A DNA stretch of 64,000 bases from Fimenecus sp045543095. GTDB taxonomy: Bacteria > Bacillota > Clostridia > Oscillospirales > Acutalibacteraceae. Every line of letters starts with the position of its first letter. Position 1 is the first letter of the stretch. The notes beneath the pieces were generated by a model that saw only the letters and a list, made by a program, of their open reading frames with translations, was not told where the DNA came from and searched no databases. Shown piece by piece: positions 1 through 7,664 of the stretch. The stretch is taken from contig JAZQMC010000008.1 of NCBI GenBank assembly GCA_045543095.1, positions 62,001-126,000 of the forward strand, read 5' to 3'. Made by a program: the position numbers and the translations under genes.

Positions 1-69
1 ATTTGTTGCTACCTTATTTTCATAACCTGAATAGGTATGTACGACATACCATTTGGAGATTTCTGCCAT
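1..69 (-). CDS. nusG: NusG transcription factor, N-terminal fragment (cut by window edge)
   Basis: Only the first 23 codons are inside the window. The reading begins MAEISKWYVVHTYSGYENKV, the characteristic start of the NusG NGN domain that binds the RNA polymerase clamp and modulates pausing and Rho termination. It lies 17 bp downstream of secE on the same strand, the usual secE-nusG order, so it is the distal gene of an rpmG-secE-nusG operon. The rest of the protein, including the KOW domain, lies beyond coordinate 1. Confidence 0.9.
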   Translation of the reverse strand, partial: MAEISKWYVVHTYSGYENKVATN

Positions 70-86
70 AACTTATCTCCTTTCGA

Positions 87-416
87 TTATTTCATTAAGA
101 ACAAGCTAATCATTTCTTTTGTAGTAGCATCGTCCTGTGAATTTGCAAGGTTTACAAGAGCGTCGATTACAGCGGTAAGACCGTTGTCAGCCAACATAAT
201 TGCAACACCTACAATTGCTACGATAACAATAACAACAATAGAACTGTTGAGAACTGTTTTACCAGACGGCCATGTGACTTTTTTCCACTCGCCCTTGAAG
301 TCTTTGAAGAACTTTTTGATTGCAGGACCCATCTTTTTAAAAGCGTTTTCCTTTTTCTTAGCGGGAGCCTTGTCCTTCTTTACTTCGGCTGTGGTCTTTT
401 CTTTCTTGTCAGACAT
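87..416 (-). CDS. secE: Preprotein translocase subunit SecE
   Basis: 109 residues. SecE is the small essential subunit of the SecYEG protein channel in the cytoplasmic membrane. Residues 1-30 are a Lys/Glu/Ala-rich cytoplasmic tail. An amphipathic stretch (FFKDFKGEWKKVTWPSGK, about 36-53) carries the family signature W-K-K-V-T-W-P. One transmembrane helix follows (about 58-80). A C-terminal tail of about 30 residues after the helix is longer than in minimal single-helix SecE proteins and its role is not evident. The ATG is preceded by a good GGAGG-type site. Neighbours are rpmG upstream and nusG downstream, the conserved arrangement in Firmicutes. Confidence 0.95.
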   Translation of the reverse strand: MSDKKEKTTAEVKKDKAPAKKKENAFKKMGPAIKKFFKDFKGEWKKVTWPSGKTVLNSSIVVIVIVAIVGVAIMLADNGLTAVIDALVNLANSQDDATTKEMISLFLMK

Positions 417-432
417 TTCACTAACCTCCGGA

Positions 433-582
433 TTACTTTGTTTCCCTGTGAAGAGTGTGTTTCTTGCAGAATCTGCAGTACTTGTTCATCTCAAGTCTGT
501 CGGGACTGTTCTTCTTGTTTTTCTTTGTGTTGTAGTTGCGTTGTTTGCACTCTGTGCAAGCTAATGTGATTTTTACTCTCAT
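433..582 (-). CDS. rpmG: 50S ribosomal protein L33
   Basis: 49 residues, starting MRVKITLACTECKQRNYNTK at an ATG preceded by GGAGG (about 590-594). It has two CxxC pairs, CTEC near the N terminus and CRFC near residues 36-39, so it is the zinc-binding form of L33. The C terminus HTLHRETK is typical of the family. It is the first gene of the rpmG-secE-nusG operon, 16 bp before secE, and is transcribed from the strong promoter at 694-722. It is a component of the large ribosomal subunit near the E site. Confidence 0.95.
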   Translation of the reverse strand: MRVKITLACTECKQRNYNTKKNKKNSPDRLEMNKYCRFCKKHTLHRETK

Positions 583-693
583 TGTTCGGCACCTCCGTTA
601 ATGTGTTATCTGAAAAATCAGCAGATAACTTGTGTATAGCCTTCCTCTGTAAAAATGGGCACAAAAATAAAGCCCTCTTTTTGAGGTATCGGT

Positions 694-722
694 ATTGTAT
701 CATAATGTCAAATGGTTGTCAA
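694..722 (-). promoter_or_regulatory. Sigma-A-type promoter of rpmG-secE-nusG
   Basis: Read on the minus strand: TTGACA (717-722), a 17-bp spacer and TACAAT (694-699). The start would fall near 687, giving a leader of about 105 nt before rpmG. The leader contains a short GC-rich hairpin near 663-686 but no recognisable regulator site. Confidence 0.8.
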
Positions 723-788
723 TAGGGATTTGGAAATATTTTTAAAGGGAAAATTAAAAATCAAGGCAGAGTGAACCCCACCGCAATT

Positions 789-1571
789 TTACTCAACAAT
801 CCACTTGAAATAAGTGAATGTGGTTAAGTCTATTATCATATATCTTGGTAATGCGTATTTGTTATCGTTTGGAGTTAGATGTCGAAAATGGTTATAGTCA
901 AAGGCGATACACACGCCTGCCTCATTTAAGACTTTATCAATGCCGTTAGTTCGTCTGCCGTATGGAAAGGCAAAATATGTATCGTCAATTAAGTTTGTAT
1001 TAAAATCCGCGAGGAGTTCTTCATAGGTAAGCTCTTCTATGATTTTGCGGTTAATCCCCTCTTTTGATTTGCGGTGAAGATTGTGAGAATGGGAATAATA
1101 CTCAACATTTTCGGTATTCACAATATCTTCTGTCTTTAGAAATTTTTCTTTATCATCGGTTAAGTGCTTTCCGATTACGAAGCAAGTACCTTTGAAGTCA
1201 TATTTTTCTAAAATTGGTTTTACTACATCATTGAAATTCTTATAGCCGTCGTCAAAGGTGAGAACTACTGATTTTTCGGAGATTTCGAGCTCACCGTTGA
1301 TATAAGAATAGACTTCATCCATTGAATATGTGGTAAATCCGTTGTCATAAAGGTATTGTATATGCTTTTCAAACTTCGACACGGATATTGTGTAAATATC
1401 ATCCTTATAAGTTGTTTGTTTTTCCTCGTCAGTAACAACCCCATGATATGCAAGCACAGAAATTCCGTCGCGGGTGACATAATGGGGAATGATGATTTTA
1501 ATAAGCAACAATGAAACAATTGAAACACATAATATAATTGAAATGTTTTTAATTAGTTTTTTGGATTTCAA
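789..1571 (-). CDS. Polysaccharide deacetylase (NodB/CE4 family), membrane-anchored
   Basis: 260 residues. An N-terminal signal anchor (about 8-28) puts the catalytic domain outside the membrane. CE4 motifs are visible: TFDDGY at 105-110 (catalytic and metal-binding Asp107/Asp108), the metal-binding SHSHNLH at 160-166, and a FPYG motif near 200. The family removes N- or O-acetyl groups from peptidoglycan or other polysaccharides; the substrate cannot be told from sequence. The start is TTG at 1571, chosen because GGGGAG lies 8 nt upstream. It is a single-gene transcription unit from its own promoter, and no terminator is evident at its 3' end. Confidence 0.85.
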   Translation of the reverse strand: MKSKKLIKNISIILCVSIVSLLLIKIIIPHYVTRDGISVLAYHGVVTDEEKQTTYKDDIYTISVSKFEKHIQYLYDNGFTTYSMDEVYSYINGELEISEKSVVLTFDDGYKNFNDVVKPILEKYDFKGTCFVIGKHLTDDKEKFLKTEDIVNTENVEYYSHSHNLHRKSKEGINRKIIEELTYEELLADFNTNLIDDTYFAFPYGRRTNGIDKVLNEAGVCIAFDYNHFRHLTPNDNKYALPRYMIIDLTTFTYFKWIVE

Positions 1572-1603
1572 TTAGTTCACTCCCCTTTATATACTGCAAT
1601 TAG

Positions 1604-1632
1604 AATATAACATTTTCGACAAATATTGTCAA
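1604..1632 (-). promoter_or_regulatory. Promoter of the polysaccharide deacetylase gene
   Basis: Minus strand TTGACA (1627-1632), 17-bp spacer, TATATT (1604-1609), about 35 bp upstream of the TTG start codon. Confidence 0.7.
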
Positions 1633-1654
1633 TTTTCGAGATTTACCACCTAAT

Positions 1655-1730
1655 CCACCGCCCTCATCAGAGGGAGGAATGAATCCCTCCACCGCTTACG
1701 CGGTCCCCCTCCCTTTGACAAGGGAGGCTC
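1655..1730. repeat. Palindromic intergenic repeat, family A (copy 1)
   Basis: GC-rich double-hairpin element in AT-rich spacer: CCCTCATCAGAGGGAGG, then an inner hairpin ACCGC-TTAC-GCGGT, then CCCTCCCTTTGACAAGGGAGG. Related copies are at 12586-12694, 13869-13923, 58913-58964 and 59629-59680. Confidence 0.75.
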
Positions 1731-1810
1731 AAATATGACTAAATAATATAGTATAATAAAAATATCTTTTTATTTATTTTGACAAAAGTGGATTTTTTCG
1801 CGATTTTGTG

Positions 1811-1839
1811 TTGACGGATATTTTGTTTTATGATAGAAT
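1811..1839 (+). promoter_or_regulatory. Upstream promoter (P1) of the carAB leader
   Basis: TTGACG (1811-1816), 17-bp spacer, TAGAAT (1834-1839). The start would fall near 1846, 23 nt before the leader ORF. Confidence 0.7.
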
Positions 1840-1868
1840 TTTGAAAGTAAATTTAAGGAGTGGCAGTA

Positions 1869-1958
1869 ATGTTCAAAATTCGACAGACAAAAGCGAATAT
1901 GTGTTCGGTTTCTGTTGGTATTACTGTTTCTTCTTTTCATTCATTCTTTGTTTTTTAA
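1869..1958 (+). CDS. Short T-rich leader ORF upstream of carAB, candidate attenuator peptide
   Basis: 29 codons, starting MFKIRQTKANMCSVSV and ending in a run of Ser/Phe/Val codons, FHSFFVF. AAGGAG lies 8 nt before the ATG and a good promoter lies upstream, so it is likely translated. Between 1921 and 1956, 25 of 36 coding-strand bases are T. The stop codon (1956-1958) touches the base of the intrinsic terminator at 1958-1986. This is the geometry of the enterobacterial pyrBI leader, in which UTP-dependent polymerase pausing lets the translating ribosome block the terminator. The next genes are carAB, which supply carbamoyl phosphate for pyrimidines. It could instead be a free-standing small protein gene. 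Confidence 0.55.
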   Translation: MFKIRQTKANMCSVSVGITVSSFHSFFVF

Positions 1959-1986
1959 GCGACGGTATTTCCGTCGTTATTTTTTT
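1958..1986 (+). terminator. Intrinsic terminator/attenuator between leader ORF and carA
   Basis: 8-bp stem (1958-1965 with 1971-1978, including one G-U pair), 5-nt loop, then TTATTTTTTT. It would stop transcripts from P1 before carA unless the 5' arm is masked, for example by a ribosome at the leader stop codon. Confidence 0.75.
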
Positions 1987-2008
1987 GCAAATTTTTACAT
2001 TGTTCTTA

Positions 2009-2037
2009 TTGAACTGTATAAAATAATATAGTATAAT
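2009..2037 (+). promoter_or_regulatory. Proximal promoter (P2) of carAB
   Basis: TTGAAC (2009-2014), 17-bp spacer, TATAAT (2032-2037), downstream of the leader terminator. It would give terminator-independent transcription with a leader of about 30 nt. Confidence 0.65.
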
Positions 2038-2072
2038 ATTTGATTAAGATAAACGAAAGGTTGGTGTGAATT

Positions 2073-3119
2073 TTGAAAGCTTATTTAATGCTTGAGGACG
2101 GTACTGTTTTTACAGGTGTTGCCGCCGGAAAATTCAAAGAAACTGTATGTGAAGTTGTATTCAACACATCAATGACCGGATATGTTGAAATGCTCTCTGA
2201 CCCCAGTAATAAGGGCTTGGGCGTTGTAATGACTTACCCATTGATTGGTAACTACGGAGTATGCCATGAAGATATGGAAAATGAAAAACTTTTCCCCGCC
2301 GCACTTTTTGTTCACGAACTTTGCGGTAAGCCCTCAAACTTCAGAAGTGAAATGACAATCAACGGTTTCCTAACAAAATACGGTATCCCCTGTATTAAGG
2401 GACTTGATACACGCGAAATCGTTATGCACATTCGTGAAAATGGTGTGATGAAGGGTATTGTTACAGACGATATTTCTGACAAAGATGCTCTTTTAAATAA
2501 AATTAAGGATTACAAATGTGACTACACATTCCAACAAGACGAAGCAAAAGTAATTTCAACTGATGGTGTAAAGCTTGCATATCTTGACTTAGGTTCACGC
2601 GACAGTATGGTAAAGGCATTTGCAGATAAAGGCTTTGCGGTTACTCGTTTCCCTGCAAGCACAACTGCAGACGAAATTCTTGCAGGCGGATTTGAGGCTA
2701 TTGTAATCTCAAACGGTGCAGAACGCGAAGAAGCTTATGAGAACCTTGACGAGATTAAAAAGCTTTGTGAAAGCGGTCTTCCTGTATTCGCAATGGGACT
2801 TGGTCATCAGCTTGTGGCACTCGCAAACGGTGGTAAGCTTGAAAAGATGTCTTACGGTCATCGCGGTGCAAACTACCCGGTTAAATTTGTTGATGCTGAC
2901 AAGACATATATCACATACCACAACCACGGCTACACAGTAAGCGAAGCACCTGCTAACGCAAAAGTTATGTGCGTTAATGTTAATGACAAGACTATTGAAG
3001 GTCTTAAATATACGGACAAGCCCATTGTATCAGTTCAGTTTACACCTGATACAGGTCGCGGTCCTAACACATCATTTATGTTCAGCGACTTTTTAAAGAC
3101 TGTTAAGGAGGGCAAATGA
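2073..3119 (+). CDS. carA: Carbamoyl phosphate synthase small chain with degenerate glutaminase site
   Basis: 348 residues. CarA normally hydrolyses glutamine and channels ammonia to CarB. The N-terminal CPSase_sm_chain domain is intact (TGYVEMLSDPSNKG, TYPLIGNYG, DTREIVMHIRENG). In the C-terminal class I glutaminase fold every catalytic motif is changed. The nucleophile motif GICLGHQ reads AMGLGHQ with Gly242 in place of Cys. The FxxHPEA motif reads QFTPDT with Thr324 for the catalytic His and Asp326 for the Glu. The NGPGDP loop reads NGAERE (214-219). Overall fold markers such as GHQLVALANGG and HNHGY remain. The TTG start is the only good in-frame start; AAAGG lies 12 nt before it. carB follows after 1 nt. 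The likely consequence is an ammonia-dependent enzyme, with CarA kept as a structural subunit. Confidence 0.93.
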   Translation: MKAYLMLEDGTVFTGVAAGKFKETVCEVVFNTSMTGYVEMLSDPSNKGLGVVMTYPLIGNYGVCHEDMENEKLFPAALFVHELCGKPSNFRSEMTINGFLTKYGIPCIKGLDTREIVMHIRENGVMKGIVTDDISDKDALLNKIKDYKCDYTFQQDEAKVISTDGVKLAYLDLGSRDSMVKAFADKGFAVTRFPASTTADEILAGGFEAIVISNGAEREEAYENLDEIKKLCESGLPVFAMGLGHQLVALANGGKLEKMSYGHRGANYPVKFVDADKTYITYHNHGYTVSEAPANAKVMCVNVNDKTIEGLKYTDKPIVSVQFTPDTGRGPNTSFMFSDFLKTVKEGK

Positions 3120-3120
3120 G

Positions 3121-6100
3121 ATGTTAGATAAAAGCATTAAAAAAGTAATGGTTATCGGTTCGGGCCCCATCATCATCGGTCAGGCTGCTGAATTTGACTA
3201 CGCAGGCACTCAGGCTTGCCGTTCACTTAAGGAAGAGGGCTGTGAGGTTGTTCTTGTAAACTCAAACCCCGCTACAATTATGACTGACGGCGACATTGCC
3301 GACAAGGTTTATATTGAGCCTCTTACAATACCCACACTTACAAAGATTATTGAAAAAGAAAAGCCAGATTCACTTCTCCCCTCTCTTGGCGGACAGACAG
3401 GTCTTAACCTTGCTATGGAGCTTAACGAATTGGGAATTCTCGAAAAGAATAATGTTCGTCTTATCGGTATTAACGCTGAATCAATCAAAAAGGCTGAGGA
3501 CAGACAGGAATTCAAAGACACAATGGAAGCTATCGGCGAGCCCTGCATTGAATCTTTGGTTGTTGAAACAGTTGAAGATGCCGTTGAATTCTCTGACAAA
3601 ATCGGCTACCCCGTAATTGTTCGTCCTGCTTACACGCTTGGCGGTACAGGTGGCGGTATTGCAGAAGACGAAGAACAACTTCGCGAAATCGCATCAAACG
3701 GTATCCGTCTTTCTCGTGTTAATCAGGTTCTTATTGAAAAATGTATTTCAGGCTGGAAAGAAATTGAGTTTGAAACAATGCGTGACTCAAAGGGTAACTG
3801 CATTACAATCTGCTCTATGGAAAATATGGACCCCGTTGGTATTCACACAGGCGACTCAATCGTTGTAGCACCTGCACAGACACTTATGGACAAGGAATAC
3901 TCAATGCTCCGCAACGCAGCACTCAACATTATTGACGCACTCGATATTCAAGGTGGTTGTAATGTTCAGTTTGCACTTCACCCATCATCATTCAAATATG
4001 CAGTTATTGAGGTTAACCCTCGTGTTTCTCGTTCATCTGCACTCGCTTCAAAAGCAACAGGTTTCCCAATTGCACGAGTTGCGTCAAAGATTGCGTTAGG
4101 TCTTGGTCTTGACGAAATTCCCAACGCAGTTACAGGCAAGACTTATGCATCATTTGAGCCCACAATCGACTATATCGTTTGCAAATTCCCCAAATGGCCA
4201 TTTGACAAGTTTGTTACTGCTAAAAAGCAGTTGGGCACACAGATGAAGGCTACGGGCGAGGTTATGTCAATTGCCCGCACCTTTGAGGCAGCACTTCACA
4301 AGTCACTTCACTCACTTGAAGAGGGCAAAGAATCACTTCTTCTCGACTCATTTATGGAAATGAGCGTTGAGGAAATCCGTCATCAGCTTTATGTTGTTGA
4401 CAATATGCGTGTTTACGCAATTGCGGTTGCTATTTATAAAGGTATCACAACAGAGGACATTCACGATATTACAAAAATTGATATGTGGTTCTTACACAAA
4501 ATCAAGAAAATCGTTGAAATGGAAAAGAAGCTCAAAACAGGCGTTTGCGATAGAGAAACACTTTTCGCAGCAAAGAAAATGGGCTTTACTGACAATGTAA
4601 TTGCTAAAAACATCGGTACAACAGGTGCCGCAATTAAGAAAATGCGTGAACTTTACAAAATTCAGCCATCATTTTCACTTGTTGATACTTGTGCTGCTGA
4701 ATTTGCCGCACAGACACCTTACTACTATTCAGATTACGGCATTGCTAACGAGGTAAACCCTGCAACTGACAAGAAAAAGATTATGGTTATGGGTTCAGGT
4801 CCTATCAGAATTGGTCAGGGTGTTGAATTCGACTACTGCTCAGTTCACTCTGTATGGGAATTAAAGCGTCAGGGTTGCGAGGCTATTATTGTAAACAACA
4901 ACCCCGAAACAGTTTCAACTGACTTTGACGTTTCGGACAAGCTTTACTTTGAGCCACTTACTCCCGAATATGTTACAAGCATTGTTGAGCTTGAAAAACC
5001 CGACGGTGCAATCGTTCAGTTCGGCGGTCAGACAGCAATCAAGCTTACAAAGACACTCAACGATTTAGGCGTACCGATTTTAGGTACTGATGCCGACAGC
5101 GTTGATGCCGCAGAGGACAGAGAGCGTTTTGATGAGATTCTTGAGCAGTGTGGCATTGCTCGTCCAAAGGGAGAAACAGTATTCACAATAGAAGAAGCAC
5201 TTAAGGTTGCAAACGAGCTCGGCTACCCCGTACTTGTTCGTCCCAGCTATGTTCTTGGCGGTCAGGGAATGCAGATTGCCGCAAACGACGAGGACATTAA
5301 AGAATTTATGGGTCGTATCACAGAAACTATTGATATTTCTGAACACCCTGTTCTTGTTGACAAATACCTTATGGGTAAAGAGGTTGAGGTTGACGCTATA
5401 TGCGACGGTACAGACATTCTTATCCCCGGTATTATGGAACACATTGACCGTGCAGGTATTCACTCGGGTGACTCAATATCAGTTTATCCTGCCGCTACTC
5501 TTTCAAAGCAGGTTCAGGACACAATTGTTGATTATTCAGAGCGTCTTGCAAAAGCACTTCGCGTTGTTGGTATGATGAACATTCAGTTCATCGTGCTTGA
5601 TGAAAAGGTATATATTATTGAGGTTAACCCACGTTCTTCAAGAACAGTTCCTTATATCAGTAAGGTAACAGGAATCCCTGCAATCGGTCTTGCAACAAGA
5701 GCTATGCTCGGTGAGAAACTCTGCGATATGGGCTACGGCACAGGACTTTTCAGAAACAGCGGTTACTATGCAATCAAGCTTCCCGTATTCTCATTTGAAA
5801 AGATTACAGGTGCTGACACCTCTTTAGGTCCTGAAATGAAGTCAACGGGTGAAGTTCTCGGTATTTCAACAGACTACAACGAGGCACTTCTCAAAGCATT
5901 TGAGGGTGGCGGAATTTCAATGCCGAAGAATGCTAAAATCGTGATTACTGTTCGCGACAAGGACAAGGCTGAAGTAGCAGAAATGCTTAAAGAATTTAAG
6001 GATTCCGAATTTGAATTCTATGCAACACCCGGTACTTGCGAGGCAATTCGTGAAGCAGGAATCAAGTGCAACGAAGTAAACTCTTTAGAGGGCAAATCAC

Positions 6101-6333
6101 CAAGCATTATGGAAATGTTGCAGAATGGTGAGGTTTCACTCATTATCAACACTCCCACACACGGCAGACTCGCAGACCGCGAAGGCTTTAAGCTCCGCAG
6201 ACTTGCAGTTGAGTCCGGTAACTCTTGTCTTACTTCACTTGACGCGGCACTTTCAGTTATGAGAAGTACTTTCATTGTGCCTGAAGACCAGATGAGCCTT
6301 ACAGACGTTGCAACACTTAAGGTTAATGTTTAA
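3121..6333 (+). CDS. carB: Carbamoyl phosphate synthase large chain
   Basis: 1070 residues, full family length. It makes carbamoyl phosphate from bicarbonate, ammonia and two ATP for pyrimidine and arginine synthesis. Two homologous ATP-grasp synthetase halves are visible: the first starts near VMVIGSGPIIIGQAAEFDY, the second near VMGSGPIRIGQGVEFDY (about residue 557). Each carries the ATP-grasp signatures (VIVRPAYTLGGTGGG; VLVRPSYVLGGQGMQ; EVNPRVSRSSAL; EVNPRSSRTVPY). An MGS-like allosteric domain closes the protein. Translation is coupled to carA (1-nt gap; AAGGAGGG within the carA end). Nothing suggests loss of synthetase activity, in contrast with the dead glutaminase site of CarA. Confidence 0.97.
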   Translation: MLDKSIKKVMVIGSGPIIIGQAAEFDYAGTQACRSLKEEGCEVVLVNSNPATIMTDGDIADKVYIEPLTIPTLTKIIEKEKPDSLLPSLGGQTGLNLAMELNELGILEKNNVRLIGINAESIKKAEDRQEFKDTMEAIGEPCIESLVVETVEDAVEFSDKIGYPVIVRPAYTLGGTGGGIAEDEEQLREIASNGIRLSRVNQVLIEKCISGWKEIEFETMRDSKGNCITICSMENMDPVGIHTGDSIVVAPAQTLMDKEYSMLRNAALNIIDALDIQGGCNVQFALHPSSFKYAVIEVNPRVSRSSALASKATGFPIARVASKIALGLGLDEIPNAVTGKTYASFEPTIDYIVCKFPKWPFDKFVTAKKQLGTQMKATGEVMSIARTFEAALHKSLHSLEEGKESLLLDSFMEMSVEEIRHQLYVVDNMRVYAIAVAIYKGITTEDIHDITKIDMWFLHKIKKIVEMEKKLKTGVCDRETLFAAKKMGFTDNVIAKNIGTTGAAIKKMRELYKIQPSFSLVDTCAAEFAAQTPYYYSDYGIANEVNPATDKKKIMVMGSGPIRIGQGVEFDYCSVHSVWELKRQGCEAIIVNNNPETVSTDFDVSDKLYFEPLTPEYVTSIVELEKPDGAIVQFGGQTAIKLTKTLNDLGVPILGTDADSVDAAEDRERFDEILEQCGIARPKGETVFTIEEALKVANELGYPVLVRPSYVLGGQGMQIAANDEDIKEFMGRITETIDISEHPVLVDKYLMGKEVEVDAICDGTDILIPGIMEHIDRAGIHSGDSISVYPAATLSKQVQDTIVDYSERLAKALRVVGMMNIQFIVLDEKVYIIEVNPRSSRTVPYISKVTGIPAIGLATRAMLGEKLCDMGYGTGLFRNSGYYAIKLPVFSFEKITGADTSLGPEMKSTGEVLGISTDYNEALLKAFEGGGISMPKNAKIVITVRDKDKAEVAEMLKEFKDSEFEFYATPGTCEAIREAGIKCNEVNSLEGKSPSIMEMLQNGEVSLIINTPTHGRLADREGFKLRRLAVESGNSCLTSLDAALSVMRSTFIVPEDQMSLTDVATLKVNV

Positions 6334-6360
6334 GTTTTTAAAATCATACTATAAATAAAA

Positions 6361-6410
6361 CAGAAAAGTTGAAATGGGTAAATCTCATTTCAACTTTCTG
6401 CATTATTAAT
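6361..6410 (+). terminator. Hairpin after carAB, probable terminator
   Basis: Near-perfect 15-bp stem (6361-6376 with 6386-6400, one bulge) around a 9-nt loop. The following sequence CATTATTAATT is only weakly T-rich, so termination efficiency is uncertain. On the minus strand it is followed by TTTTATTTAT. Confidence 0.5.
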
Positions 6411-6423
6411 TGGAGATGTTTTT

Positions 6424-7584
6424 ATGGCATACGATATTATTGATTTTGCGATTTTGAATGCCCATAAGGATTTCACAAAGCTTCCATTTTCAAAAATTGA
6501 CGGACTTGTTTTTGCACAGCTTTCATATTTAAGCTTTGACAATTTAGTGCCCGATTTAAAGACTACGAGCAAGGGACTTTTGCTTTCACAAATTGCCGAA
6601 AGCGAAAATTATGAAGAAATATTTCCTCTTGAACGCACGGCAGAGAAGAATAAAAAGCTTCTCAACGCGGTGGCTTACAGTAACCGTTACGGTAAAATCC
6701 GTGTGAATTACTATGAAGATATTTTCGACACAGAAAAGGATACTCAATTTTGTGCGATTACCTTTTTATTCCCCGACGGTGATGCCTGCATAGCTTTCAG
6801 AGGTACTGATTCGACCATTACGGGCTGGAAAGAAAATTTTAATATGCTTTTTTCTTCGCCTGTTTCGGCACAAAGTCTTTCTGTGCCCTATGTTGAGAAT
6901 GTTGCAAAAAAAGTAAAGGGTAATATTACTCTTGTAGGTCATTCAAAAGGCGGAAATCTTGCAATTTATTCGGGTACAATGTGTAATGATAACACAAAGT
7001 CAAAGATTGTTGAAATTCAAAGCTTTGACAGTCCCGGATTTACAAAAGAATTTATTGAATCAGAAAAGCATATTGCCACAGAAGAAAAAATCGCAAAGTT
7101 TATTCCCGAGGAGTCAATGGTGGGGCTTCTGCTTAATAATCGAGATAATTATAGAATTATCAAGAGCGAGGGCTCGGGAATTATGCAACACGACCCATTC
7201 CTTTGGCAGATTGAAAATGACGATTTCGTAAACGGCGAAAAATTATATATGCGTTCAAAATTCTTTGACTCCACCTTTAATGACTGGGTTTACAGTTCTG
7301 AACCCGAACAGAGAGAAAAATTTGTTGAAGCACTTTTTGAGATGATAAATGCTGCGAACACAGAAAATGTTACAAGTTTTGTGGATTGGTCTGATAATCT
7401 TAAAAACAACGCTTCAATCATATATGAAAATCTTAAAGATTTAGACACAGAAACGCGAAATCTTGTACTTAAAGGCATTGGAAATCTTTTTTCAAGCATC
7501 AATAAAAATGTGAAATCCACACCAAAAAAATTATGGAATGACACATTGAAAAAAATTAAAGAAAAAGCAAAACAAGAGGAATAA
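6424..7584 (+). CDS. Lipase-like alpha/beta hydrolase (DUF2974 family)
   Basis: 386 residues, no signal peptide, so cytoplasmic. The central part resembles class 3 lipase-like DUF2974 (Mbeg1-like) proteins. The substrate-side motif CIAFRGTDSTITGWKEN (about 123-139) is followed by the nucleophile elbow GHSKGGNLA (about 172-180). An acidic segment and a conserved QHDPFLWQ-type motif (about 249-256) follow. The C-terminal 90 residues are Lys-rich and helical. The family is common in Clostridia and has no established substrate. The start ATG has GGAG 8 nt upstream. It lies between the carAB hairpin and the queT leader, and probably has its own transcript. Confidence 0.75.
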   Translation: MAYDIIDFAILNAHKDFTKLPFSKIDGLVFAQLSYLSFDNLVPDLKTTSKGLLLSQIAESENYEEIFPLERTAEKNKKLLNAVAYSNRYGKIRVNYYEDIFDTEKDTQFCAITFLFPDGDACIAFRGTDSTITGWKENFNMLFSSPVSAQSLSVPYVENVAKKVKGNITLVGHSKGGNLAIYSGTMCNDNTKSKIVEIQSFDSPGFTKEFIESEKHIATEEKIAKFIPEESMVGLLLNNRDNYRIIKSEGSGIMQHDPFLWQIENDDFVNGEKLYMRSKFFDSTFNDWVYSSEPEQREKFVEALFEMINAANTENVTSFVDWSDNLKNNASIIYENLKDLDTETRNLVLKGIGNLFSSINKNVKSTPKKLWNDTLKKIKEKAKQEE

Positions 7585-7597
7585 CCTCTTAAAATAA

Positions 7598-7655
7598 ATG
7601 TCAGTTCGAAACCATCCTGACATAGAGAGAAATCTCTTAAATCAAAACTATGGAG
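7598..7655 (+). promoter_or_regulatory. Putative preQ1 riboswitch (class II-like layout) controlling queT
   Basis: A 7-bp hairpin (7598-7604 with 7617-7623) encloses a 12-nt loop. It is followed by a second 5-bp hairpin with a GAAA tetraloop (7624-7637), then an A-rich tail ending CTATGGAG. The loop CCAT (7612-7615) is complementary to ATGG (7650-7653), which overlaps the queT ribosome binding site GGAG. Such a pseudoknot would hide the site, as in translational preQ1 riboswitches. QueT is a standard preQ1 riboswitch target. The class is not certain: the sequence does not match the class I consensus. Confidence 0.55.
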
Positions 7656-7664
7656 TGATAAAAA

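Noticed and set aside
37..564. 175-codon frame antisense to secE and rpmG
   Set aside because: It runs through two well-conserved genes on the other strand, has no ribosome site and its composition mirrors them.
1808..2026. 72-codon plus-strand frame over the carAB leader
   Set aside because: It starts within the P1 promoter, has no binding site and crosses the terminator; the 29-codon ORF in another frame has AAGGAG and a fitting stop.
5080..5463. 127-codon frame antisense to carB
   Set aside because: Shadow of a strongly conserved gene; no binding site or promoter.
7605..7611. TTCGAAA resembling a tRNA T-loop
   Set aside because: No acceptor, D or anticodon arms can be folded around it; it lies in the loop of the queT leader hairpin.
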